NCBI GenBank assembly: GCA_964606295.1
Contig: CAZSFR010000030.1
Coordinates: 1 to 7,287 of the forward strand
Origin: JAGOPB01 sp964606295
GTDB taxonomy: Bacteria > Patescibacteriota > Minisyncoccia > Phycocordibacterales > UBA9973
Reading direction: 5' to 3'
Length of the DNA: 7,287 nucleotides
Under the pieces are notes generated by a model, which made no database searches, was not told the origin of the DNA, and worked only from the letters and a program-made list of their open reading frames with translations. A program made the translations under genes and the position numbers. Shown in pieces: positions 1-5,668 of the stretch (its first letter is position 1; each line of letters starts with the position of its first letter).

Positions 1-53
1 GCACTAGAGTTTGTGGAACTCTCAGTTCGGGTTCAAATCCCGATAGGCACCCA
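1..53 (+). tRNA. tRNA-His (anticodon GTG), 5' part cut off by window edge
   Basis: Decodes histidine codons. What remains starts in the 3' side of the D stem. The anticodon stem is AGAGT (6-10) with ACTCT (18-22), enclosing a seven-base loop with anticodon GTG at 13-15. A four-base variable region (23-26) follows, then a T arm with stem TCGGG/CCCGA (27-31 and 39-43) and the canonical loop TTCAAAT. The 3' acceptor strand is TAGGCAC (44-50) with discriminator C at 51. C73 is the hallmark of tRNA-His, where it pairs with the extra G-1; that base lies outside the window. Only CA follows C73, so a complete CCA does not appear to be encoded and would have to be finished by CCA-adding enzyme. A hairpin terminator follows at once. 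Confidence 0.93.
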
Positions 54-58
54 AGATC

Positions 59-88
59 AAAACTCTGCAACTTTCGTTGCGGAGTTTT
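59..88 (+). terminator. Hairpin terminator after tRNA-His
   Basis: Arm AAAACTCTGCAAC (59-71), loop TTTC, arm GTTGCGGAGTTTT (76-88). All 13 positions pair, one as a T-G wobble. The A-run at the base of the first arm and T-run at the end of the second make it a rho-independent-type terminator that can also work in the opposite direction. It begins eight bases after the tRNA discriminator. The same first arm recurs at 7233-7245. Confidence 0.8.
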
Positions 89-199
89 GTGTCTCTGGTG
101 GACTAAGGAAGCAAACTGCTTTGCTTTCGTTTGGATTTGAAGGCCGCAGTCATGTTGCGAAGCAACGCGAGGCGGGGTCGAGAGTACTTATAAGCGTAG
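89..199. other. Hairpin-rich non-coding stretch between tRNA-His and the DGR remnant
   Basis: No credible gene is seen here: the open frames are short and two of the three plus frames read out of the tRNA. The stretch has regular secondary structure. There is a perfect 7-bp hairpin AAGCAAA-CTGC-TTTGCTT (109-126), extendable to 107-128 with a G-T wobble. A 5-bp hairpin GTTGC-GAA-GCAAC (154-166) is enclosed by CCGC (144-147) and GCGG (172-175). The palindrome CTTATAAG lies at 187-194. TATAAG at 189-194 resembles a -10 box but no -35 is evident. It may be part of a structured RNA upstream of the template repeat, or a dispersed repeat; the sequence alone does not decide. Confidence 0.4.
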
Positions 200-310
200 C
201 GAATTAACGACGATGGGCAGTGGCTCAACACGTACTATGACAAGCCTGACAACAGGTGGAATCATGAGAACGGGTTCGCGTTTGCTGTGTCGCAACTCTC
301 TTCATTTCTC
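200..310 (+). repeat. Candidate DGR template repeat (or variable-region remnant)
   Basis: In the frame beginning at 200 (just after a TAG at 197) the translation contains NTYYDKPDNRWNHENGFAFA. This resembles the C-terminal variable region of C-type-lectin/FGE-sulfatase-fold DGR target proteins, which have an N/D-rich run around PDNR ending in NxxGF. The stop directly upstream means it is not the end of a full gene here, which suits a template repeat. Adenines in AAC/AAT codons at 227, 251, 260 and 269 would be the mutable sites. It lies next to avd and the reverse transcriptase, as template repeats do. The alternative is a remnant of a deleted variable protein. The exact borders and the template/variable choice cannot be settled without the partner repeat, which is not in the window. 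Confidence 0.5.
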
Positions 311-343
311 TCCTTCTATTATTTAGTGGGAGAGTTTTGTTTT
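294..343 (+). terminator. Hairpin with T-rich tail after the candidate template repeat
   Basis: AACTCTC (294-300) can pair with GAGAGTT (330-336). Alternatively CTCTCC (308-313) can pair with GGAGAG (329-334) around a 15-base loop. The T-rich run TTTTGTTTT (335-343) follows. It could end a plus-strand template RNA. DGR targets are often followed by a hairpin, so a retrohoming role is also possible. It overlaps the 3' end of the minus-strand avd gene, whose stop is at 319-321. Confidence 0.4.
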
Positions 344-669
344 GTGATCTGGCCGTTCCAACCGCCGAGCATCCTACCTGTCTCGTCAAATTTTAGAGAC
401 AGAGTGATGTATTTTTTATCGTCAATGGATTTTGTTTCCCAGAGAATGAGAAGTAGTACACGCAAGGTGTCCGCTTTCTTTATTGCAAGACGGACGTAGG
501 GACCTTTCTCCTCATGTGAAAGAAAACTCGCAGCGGATATCGCCTCTATAATTTCAACGAACAATGTATCGATACGCTGACCCAGAGAATGTCGATGGGC
601 TTTCGGCAGGTCTTGATAAAACTTGTACCACATCAAATACGCATCCTTAACTTTACCTAATACCGGCAA
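319..669 (-). CDS. avd: Avd-like four-helix-bundle protein of a diversity-generating retroelement
   Basis: Avd (accessory variability determinant) is a small basic helical-bundle protein that forms a pentamer, binds the DGR reverse transcriptase and template RNA, and is needed for mutagenic cDNA synthesis. The 116-residue product has the family's usual length. It is helical throughout, with the conserved stretch LGQRIDTLFVEIIEAI near residue 30, a later LRVLLLILWE helix, and the C-terminal signature GRMLGGWNGQ followed by a short charged tail. Related four-helix proteins occur as 23S rRNA intervening-sequence proteins, but the adjacent DGR-type reverse transcriptase argues for Avd. The start is uncertain. 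No ATG lies in frame upstream before the stop at 730-732; TTG at 669 fits the family's N-terminus (PVLGKVKDAYLMWY) and ATT at 672 is a less likely option. It runs divergently from the reverse transcriptase with only 31 bases between starts, whereas DGR genes are usually co-directional. The frame itself is intact. Confidence 0.78.
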   Translation of the reverse strand: MPVLGKVKDAYLMWYKFYQDLPKAHRHSLGQRIDTLFVEIIEAISAASFLSHEEKGPYVRLAIKKADTLRVLLLILWETKSIDDKKYITLSLKFDETGRMLGGWNGQITKQNSPTK

Positions 670-700
670 AATTTTCTGCGGGGGTGGTGACTTTATTGCT

Positions 701-1719
701 ATGACTAGAATTCAATTCCAACATAAATATCACCATATCATTTCGCTCGAAAATTTACTCGAGGCGTGGAAAGAATTCGCGCGAGGAAAGCGGTCCCGCA
801 AAGACGTACAAGAATTCAAGCGAAATCTCATGACAAACATCATTTCATTACATCGTAATCTGACAGCAAAGACCTATAGGCATTCCGCGTATCAGGCTTT
901 TAAGATTTCCGATCCCAAACCGCGCGATATTCACAAGGCAAGTGTTCGGGACAGGCTGTTGCACCACGCGTTGCACAGACAACTCTCGCCATTCTTTGAA
1001 AAGACATTTATTCCGATTCCAATTCATGTCAGACAGGAAAAGGGACACATCGCGCACTCAAGCAGTTCAAAAACTTCATCAATATCGTTTCCGAGAACAA
1101 TACGCGGACTGTCTGGGTACTGAAGTGTGATATCAGAAAATTCTTTGCAAATATCGACCAGACCGTACTCTCGGAAATCGTAGCGAAGTACATTCCTGAT
1201 CGGGATATCGTCTGGCTTAGCTCATCGATCGTTCAAAGTTTCAATTCAGGAATTCCCTGTGTCGGTCTACCGCTCGGTAATCTGACCTCGCAGCTTTTGG
1301 TCAACCTTTACATGAACGAATTTGACCAGTTCATGAAGCACAAGCTGAAAACGGTTCATTATCTACGGTATGCTGATGACTTTGCGGTGCTGTCGCAGGA
1401 TCGGGCATACCTTGAGCGTATTCTGCCCACCATGCAGGATTTTCCGTTGCAAAAGCTCAAGCTCTCCATGCACCCCTCTAAAATTTCCATAGAAACGGTT
1501 TCGTCGGGAGTTGATTTCCTAGGGTGGGTCCACTTTCAACATCATCGCGTTTTGCGTACTGCGACTAAACGGCGGATGTTTGCTAACCTGGGCATTTATG
1601 CGGGCGACGAGGCCGTCGTACAGTCCTATCGCGGGCTACTTTCTCATGGTAACGCACACAAGTTGGTCTGTGCCGTGGAGTCCGTTTCGACCAAGGCACC
1701 ATCGTCTAAAATAGGCTGA
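701..1719 (+). pseudogene. DGR-type reverse transcriptase, frameshifted by one missing base
   Basis: RNA-directed DNA polymerase that would copy the template repeat into A-mutagenised cDNA. The 5' frame (701-1015) encodes ISLENLLEAWKEFARGKR, then ISDPKPRDIHKASVRDRLLH (fingers) and FFEKTFIP. The 3' frame (read from 1018) continues with NSCQTGKGTHRA, motif A KCDIRKFFANID (Asp codon at 1129), GLPLGNLTSQ, and the catalytic YADD (1369-1380). It then has KLSMHPSKI, GVDFLGW and the thumb segment RVLRTATKRRMF. The GxxxSQ motif, in place of the QGxxxSP of retrons and group II introns, is typical of DGR enzymes. Restoring one G between 1015 and 1016 gives FIPDSNSCQ and a single frame of about 339 residues, the normal family size. 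ATG 701 is chosen because family similarity starts there. The last 15 or so residues show no recognisable family motif. Either a recent inactivation or a sequencing/assembly error would explain the break, since all catalytic residues are kept. Confidence 0.88.
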
Positions 1720-1783
1720 ATGACACGCATGTTCGTACCACTCGCGAAGATCGCATGTGCTGTTGATTTAGTTTTCGATCCTT

Positions 1784-1812
1784 TTGACAATACCCCCATG
1801 GGGGTATATACT
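1784..1812 (+). promoter_or_regulatory. Sigma-70-type promoter of the copper operon
   Basis: The -35 box is a perfect TTGACA (1784-1789) and the -10 box is TATACT (1807-1812), with an ideal 17-bp spacer. The -10 box ends only six bases before the csoR ATG at 1819, so transcription should begin at or within a base or two of the start codon, giving a leaderless mRNA. The spacer is filled by the CsoR-type palindrome. Confidence 0.88.
1790..1807. promoter_or_regulatory. CsoR operator, perfect 18-bp palindrome
   Basis: ATACCCCCATGGGGGTAT is perfectly self-complementary and matches the known CsoR operator pattern, TACCCC/GGGGTA half-sites forming a G/C tract flanked by A/T. It spans the -35/-10 spacer and shares its last base with the -10 box, so bound CsoR would block RNA polymerase. 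Cu(I) binding to CsoR should release it. No second copy is seen in the operon, so control is probably exercised once, at the top. Confidence 0.88.
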
Positions 1813-1818
1813 GGGTGA

Positions 1819-2082
1819 ATGCACACAGATAAACTCAAATTAGTTCGTCGCCTTAAAATTATCGAGGGGCAAATCCGCGGACTTCAGAATATGATAGAAA
1901 AAGATGCGTATTGCATCGATGTGATCACCCAGACGTCTGCTGTGAAGCAGGGGCTTTCGAATATCGAAGACATCCTTATGGAGGGTCATCTCGGACATTG
2001 CGTTGTAAATCAAATCAAAAAAGGTCAGACAGACAAAGCGACAGCCGAAATACTGAAGGTGTATCAACTCAAGAGAAAATAA
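1819..2082 (+). CDS. csoR: Copper-sensing transcriptional repressor CsoR
   Basis: CsoR is an all-helical tetrameric repressor that leaves its operator when each subunit binds Cu(I). The 87-residue product is the usual length. The N-terminal part LKIIEGQIRGLQNMIE matches the family's first helix. The Cu(I) ligands are visible as C32, H57 and C61. Their spacing (25 and 4 residues) equals that of C36-H61-C65 in Mycobacterium tuberculosis CsoR, and the second-shell residues Y31 and E77 fall at the matching places. This marks it as a copper sensor rather than an RcnR (Ni/Co) or FrmR (formaldehyde) relative. The operator just upstream implies autoregulation and control of the six genes downstream. 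There is no ribosome binding site; translation should start on a leaderless mRNA. copA begins three bases after the stop. Confidence 0.95.
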   Translation: MHTDKLKLVRRLKIIEGQIRGLQNMIEKDAYCIDVITQTSAVKQGLSNIEDILMEGHLGHCVVNQIKKGQTDKATAEILKVYQLKRK

Positions 2083-2085
2083 CAT

Positions 2086-4458
2086 ATGAATATTCCTCAA
2101 ACCTACAAAATAAAAGGAATGCATTGTGCATCATGTGCAAGTATCATAGAAAAAACTTTCAAAAAAGTAGAAGGTGTAGAATCAGCGGTCGCAAATTATG
2201 GCACCGAATCAGTGAAAGTAAATTTTGATGAATCAAAAGTAAAAGCGGAAGAACTTTCTAAAAAGATTGAATCTTTTGGATACTCTCTTATTGTAGAGGA
2301 TTCTACCCCTTCGGCAAACAAGCATGCAGTGCACACTATGTCTGCCCAAGACATGGGAATGGCTCCTGACGAACATGCTGCTCACCTCGGACTGAATCAA
2401 ACAAAAAAGGAAAAGCTTGCTGAAGTAAGAAGTCAAAGATCACTCGTTGCCTCAGCTATACCTCTGGCGATTTTCAGTATCATTATCATGGGTTGGGATA
2501 TTCTCGCAGAGTACGGATGGGTGCCAAAGATGAGCACTACTGTGTATGAGTTCGTCCATCACCTCCTGCCACTTATGGCGACATACGTGCTTTTTGTCGT
2601 TGGAAAGCCATATCTTCTCGGTTTTTACCGATTTCTCCGTTATGGCAAGGCTAGTATGGATACGCTCATCGGTATCGGAACTGTCGCAGCATATCTCTAC
2701 AGCTTTGTGGTGATGGCATTTGAAGAAACTCTTCGTCCTTTCATAAATGTGGAACACACCTACTACGATGTGACGATCGTAGTTATTACCTTTATTGCGA
2801 TCGGTAAATATCTAGAAGCTCGATCGAAAATAAAGACAGGTGATGCAATCGAAAAACTTCTCAATCTTCAGGCAAAGACCGCACTTGTCATTCGCGACGG
2901 CAAAGAAGTAGAGATTGAGATTATTGAGGTGAAACACGGAGATATGATTATCATAAAGCCAGGAGCAAAGATTCCTGTTGATGGAGTCATATCCCTCGGC
3001 TCATCTTTCGTTGATGAATCGATGGTCACCGGCGAACCGATGCCGGCTCAGAAGAAAATCGGAGACTCTGTTGTAGCAGGCACTATGAACACAAGCGGAT
3101 CGTTTACATTCAAAGCTACCAAAGTCGGCTCTGAAACATTGCTCGCCCAGATCATACACATGGTTGAAGAAGCACAGGGGAGTAAAGCGCCGATTCAAGC
3201 ACTCGCTGATAAAATTTCATCCGTGTTTGTTCCCATCGTGCTCGTTATCGCCTTCCTATCTCTAGGAGTCTGGCTTTTATTCGGTACCGGCGCGCTCGGT
3301 TTCTCGCAAGCACTTTCATACGGCCTCGTTTCATTTGTCGGTGTCCTTGTCATTGCGTGTCCATGCGCACTTGGACTCGCGACTCCTACAGCAATCATAG
3401 TCGGAGTTGGTAAAGGTGCAAAAGATGGGATACTTATCAAAGATGCGGCCACACTTCAAAAACTTCACAAAGTAAATACAGTCGTGGTAGATAAGACAGG
3501 TACAATCACTATTGGCAAGCCGACGCTTGTAGACATCGTCAATCTCTCGGATCGTAAAGATGAAGAATTGATATCTATACTCGCATCGCTCGAAAAGAAG
3601 TCGGAGCATCCGATCGCGCATGCAATCGTAAATTATGCACAAGGGAAAAATATCCCCATATCGGATGTCTCAAATTTTGAGAGTATACAAGGCAAAGGAC
3701 TCAAAGGATCGATCGGTGGCACGGAATATTTTGTCGGCAATGCCAAACTTATAAGCGACCTCAATATTTCTTTTGACGCTACAAAATTAAATGAATTTAC
3801 TTCGCAAGGTAAAACTCCAGTCATTCTCGCAACCAAGACTGCCCGAACGACTGGTGCCGTTCAGTCGGGCGGGGAAAAGGTACTCGGATTCGTGATGGTG
3901 GCGGATGAGATAAAGAGAGAGTCCATCGAGGCGGTGAAAAATCTTCACGCCCTCGGAATCAAGGTGGTGATGCTCACAGGAGATGATGAGAAGGCTGCGA
4001 AGTATATTGGGTCTCTTGTCGGTATCGATGACGTTATCGCTCATGTAATGCCTGCGGATAAATTGGCGAAGATAAAAGAACTGCAATCACAGGGTCGAAT
4101 CGTGGCGATGGCAGGCGACGGCGTCAATGACGCTCCTGCGCTCGCTCAAGCGGACGTGGGTATTGCTATGGGTACTGGAACCGATGTGGCGATAGAGTCG
4201 GCTGGCATCACACTTCTCGGCGGAGACATCTCAAAACTCGTCAAAGCGATCAAGCTCTCAAAGATGACTATGCGAGGTATCAAACAAAATCTTTTCTGGG
4301 CATTTATCTACAACATCATCGGTATTCCACTTGCGGCCGGAGTGTTCTATCCGATCTTCGGTTGGCTTCTCAACCCTGTGTTTGCGGGACTTGCGATGGC
4401 ATTCTCGAGCGTATCGGTGGTTGGTAATTCACTCCGAATTAAGGGAATGAGATTATAA
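2086..4458 (+). CDS. copA: Copper-exporting P1B-type ATPase CopA
   Basis: Pumps Cu(I) out of the cytoplasm using ATP. The 790-residue protein has one N-terminal HMA domain (CASC, C14 and C17), then a His/Met-rich linker (H80, H83, M85, M90, M92, H97, H100). Eight predicted membrane helices include the copper site CPC (C425, C427). The actuator loop has TGE (315-317), the phosphorylated D469 is in DKTGT, the nucleotide-domain HP is 508-509, and GDGVND is 677-682. Late-helix motifs YN (742-743) and MxxSS (771-775) with CPC define the Cu(I) subgroup (P1B-1), ruling out a zinc/cadmium pump. All catalytic residues are present. One oddity is an extra segment of about 13 residues around 584-596, encoded by a hairpin-forming stretch, inserted between VILATK and KVLGFVMVAD. 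It follows csoR by three bases with no strong Shine-Dalgarno, so its translation is probably coupled to csoR. Confidence 0.97.
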   Translation: MNIPQTYKIKGMHCASCASIIEKTFKKVEGVESAVANYGTESVKVNFDESKVKAEELSKKIESFGYSLIVEDSTPSANKHAVHTMSAQDMGMAPDEHAAHLGLNQTKKEKLAEVRSQRSLVASAIPLAIFSIIIMGWDILAEYGWVPKMSTTVYEFVHHLLPLMATYVLFVVGKPYLLGFYRFLRYGKASMDTLIGIGTVAAYLYSFVVMAFEETLRPFINVEHTYYDVTIVVITFIAIGKYLEARSKIKTGDAIEKLLNLQAKTALVIRDGKEVEIEIIEVKHGDMIIIKPGAKIPVDGVISLGSSFVDESMVTGEPMPAQKKIGDSVVAGTMNTSGSFTFKATKVGSETLLAQIIHMVEEAQGSKAPIQALADKISSVFVPIVLVIAFLSLGVWLLFGTGALGFSQALSYGLVSFVGVLVIACPCALGLATPTAIIVGVGKGAKDGILIKDAATLQKLHKVNTVVVDKTGTITIGKPTLVDIVNLSDRKDEELISILASLEKKSEHPIAHAIVNYAQGKNIPISDVSNFESIQGKGLKGSIGGTEYFVGNAKLISDLNISFDATKLNEFTSQGKTPVILATKTARTTGAVQSGGEKVLGFVMVADEIKRESIEAVKNLHALGIKVVMLTGDDEKAAKYIGSLVGIDDVIAHVMPADKLAKIKELQSQGRIVAMAGDGVNDAPALAQADVGIAMGTGTDVAIESAGITLLGGDISKLVKAIKLSKMTMRGIKQNLFWAFIYNIIGIPLAAGVFYPIFGWLLNPVFAGLAMAFSSVSVVGNSLRIKGMRL
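3835..3873 (+). repeat. Hairpin-forming in-frame insertion within copA
   Basis: Relative to the usual CopA pattern, where a short beta-hairpin (roughly VAxDGKxxGxIAxAD) joins the nucleotide and phosphorylation domains, this gene carries about 13 extra residues, TARTTGAVQSGGE. The core at 3841-3870 is an imperfect inverted repeat. GCCCGA (3841-3846) can pair with TCGGGC (3865-3870), or alternatively CGACTG (3848-3853) with CAGTCG (3862-3867) around an eight-base loop. The length is a multiple of three, so the reading frame survives. It resembles in kind the palindromic elements found inside coding genes of Rickettsia. No second copy is in the window. Confidence 0.5.
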
Positions 4459-4495
4459 AAGTCGGCTGTGTTAACAATAATTATAAAAAATTATC

Positions 4496-4702
4496 ATGAT
4501 ACAAAAATATAAAATAAAAGGAATGACATGTGGAGGATGTGCTCACAATGTAGAAGGGATTTTATCAGAAATAGATGGAGTCACTTCGGCAAAAGTTGAT
4601 ATAGCAAATCAAACAGCGAGCGTTGAAACAAAAGAAAATATTGATCTAGGAAATGTTACTTCGTATTTTGAAAATACAAAATACGAAGTAACAAAGGAAT
4701 AA
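4496..4702 (+). CDS. copZ: CopZ-like copper chaperone (single HMA domain)
   Basis: A soluble cytoplasmic metallochaperone expected to carry Cu(I) to CopA or CsoR. It is 68 residues long, the standard size of a one-domain Atx1/CopZ protein. The binding loop GMTCGGC places the ligands at C12 and C15. The rest fits the ferredoxin-like beta-alpha-beta-beta-alpha-beta fold, with VDIANQTASVE as a central strand pair. The N-terminus YKIKGM matches that of the CopA HMA domain, consistent with a docking pair or common origin. It lies 37 bases after copA in an AT-rich gap without a Shine-Dalgarno; TATAAA at 4482-4487 could be a weak internal -10. Its base composition is visibly more AT-rich than copA. 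Confidence 0.92.
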   Translation: MIQKYKIKGMTCGGCAHNVEGILSEIDGVTSAKVDIANQTASVETKENIDLGNVTSYFENTKYEVTKE

Positions 4703-4736
4703 ATTATTACAGTCGAAAGTATTAGCAAGTATTAAT

Positions 4737-4742
4737 TAAAAT
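4737..4742 (+). promoter_or_regulatory. Possible internal -10 box upstream of the 73-residue membrane gene
   Basis: TAAAAT matches five of six bases of TATAAT and ends six bases before the ATG at 4749, the same distance as at csoR and at the cupredoxin gene. There is no evident -35, and the gap is AT-rich, so a chance match is quite possible. Confidence 0.25.
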
Positions 4743-4748
4743 AAATAT

Positions 4749-4970
4749 ATGAAACTATCAAAATTATTTCACATTGTAAGTGTTGTCTCTGGATGTGCTG
4801 GTGTTGTAGCTCTTTTGGGTGCGTGGAGCGCAGGGACCACTGGTACTGCGTTTGGTTTTACTCAACCACATCTTTTTATTGATGCCATTGTTCTGGTGCT
4901 TATCGCAATTTGGCTTCAGCTTGCCACTATGCACCACATAATGCTTGAGAAGAAAGGAGAGATCGTTTAA
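4749..4970 (+). CDS. Small two-helix membrane protein of unknown function
   Basis: Not recognised as a named family. The 73-residue product has two clear hydrophobic segments, about residues 8-27 and 42-61, joined by a Gly/Thr-rich loop (AGTTGTAFGF). A short charged tail ends in EKKGEIV, and both termini are probably cytoplasmic. Possible metal ligands sit at or beside the helices: C16 in the first, H41 before the second, and the cluster M61-H62-H63-M65 at the end of the second. It lies inside the copper operon, 46 bases after copZ and 21 before the DUF305 gene, which suggests a role in copper handling or as a partner of a neighbouring membrane protein. No Shine-Dalgarno is visible. Confidence 0.75.
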   Translation: MKLSKLFHIVSVVSGCAGVVALLGAWSAGTTGTAFGFTQPHLFIDAIVLVLIAIWLQLATMHHIMLEKKGEIV

Positions 4971-4991
4971 TAGACTAATTTAATAAAAATT

Positions 4992-5651
4992 ATGTATACA
5001 AATAATACAAAAGCAGAAAAAAAGATTGGAAAAAATGATGGTTCTAACAAAATAGCTTATGGAATCGGAGGAATAGTGATTGGAGTACTATTGGCGACGT
5101 TTTTTACATCGACTATGTTTTCTTCACAGCAGAATGGTAGTTTTGGAATGATGAATGGAAATGATAATCAGATTATGGGAAGTATCGATAAGCACTTCAT
5201 CGAGCAAATGATTCCACACCATGACGGGGCTGTAGCGATGGCACAACTCGCACTTCAGAAATCAAAGCGACCAGAGATCAAAACTCTCGCAACGGCGATT
5301 ATAGAAGGTCAGACCAAAGAGATAGAAAACATGAATGGATGGTATAAGGATTGGTTTGGCAAGAATGTTCCAGATGGAAGCACTGCCATGATGGGGGGTG
5401 GAATGATGTCAGAAAGTGGAATGCATATGGGTGGAACTGAAGAAATATCTTTACTTGAAAACGCAACAGACTTCGACAAAGCATTTATTGAAGCTATGAT
5501 TCCGCATCATCAAATGGCGATAACGATGGCAGAGATGCTAGAGTCAGGAACAAGTCGACCAGAGATGTTGCAACTAGCAAAAAATATTACCGCTTCGCAA
5601 TCAAAGGAAATACAAGATATGCAGGGATGGTATCAAGAGTGGTATAAATAA
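4992..5651 (+). CDS. Membrane-anchored tandem DUF305 (CopM-like) copper-binding protein
   Basis: DUF305 proteins are helical, ferritin-like extracytoplasmic proteins tied to copper resistance; cyanobacterial CopM binds copper. The 219-residue product has a basic N-terminus, one membrane helix (about 22-42, with no lipobox cysteine), then two homologous repeats. Repeat one (about 64-122) has FIEQMIPHHDGAVAMA with H76-H77. Repeat two (about 160-218) has FIEAMIPHHQMAITMA with H172-H173. Each continues RPE...(T/S)KEI...M.GWY. The linker is very Met-rich (M133, M134, M138, M139, M144, H145, M146), and the segment before repeat one also carries methionines (M53, M54, M62), both typical of Cu(I) binding outside the cell. 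It most likely captures copper at the outer face of the membrane after CopA export or on entry. Its leader is AT-rich with no Shine-Dalgarno. Confidence 0.92.
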   Translation: MYTNNTKAEKKIGKNDGSNKIAYGIGGIVIGVLLATFFTSTMFSSQQNGSFGMMNGNDNQIMGSIDKHFIEQMIPHHDGAVAMAQLALQKSKRPEIKTLATAIIEGQTKEIENMNGWYKDWFGKNVPDGSTAMMGGGMMSESGMHMGGTEEISLLENATDFDKAFIEAMIPHHQMAITMAEMLESGTSRPEMLQLAKNITASQSKEIQDMQGWYQEWYK

Positions 5652-5668
5652 ATTAATTAATTCATTAA

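Noticed and set aside
13..207. Open frame of 64 codons reading out of the tRNA gene
   Set aside because: It overlaps the tRNA-His anticodon arm and T arm and the terminator hairpin, and its translation shows no recognisable domain.
287..499. Plus-strand open frame of 70 codons starting inside the candidate template repeat
   Set aside because: Beyond the repeat it is the antisense of avd, whose family signature is clear on the minus strand.
1007..1024. Programmed frameshift in the reverse transcriptase
   Set aside because: No slippery heptamer or following structure is visible, and DGR reverse transcriptases are not known to use frameshifting; a simple one-base loss explains it.
5280..5293. 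AAAACTCTCGCAAC, resembling the terminator arm AAAACTCTGCAAC
   Set aside because: It lies in the DUF305 coding sequence at conserved codons and has no matching second arm, so it is a chance likeness.
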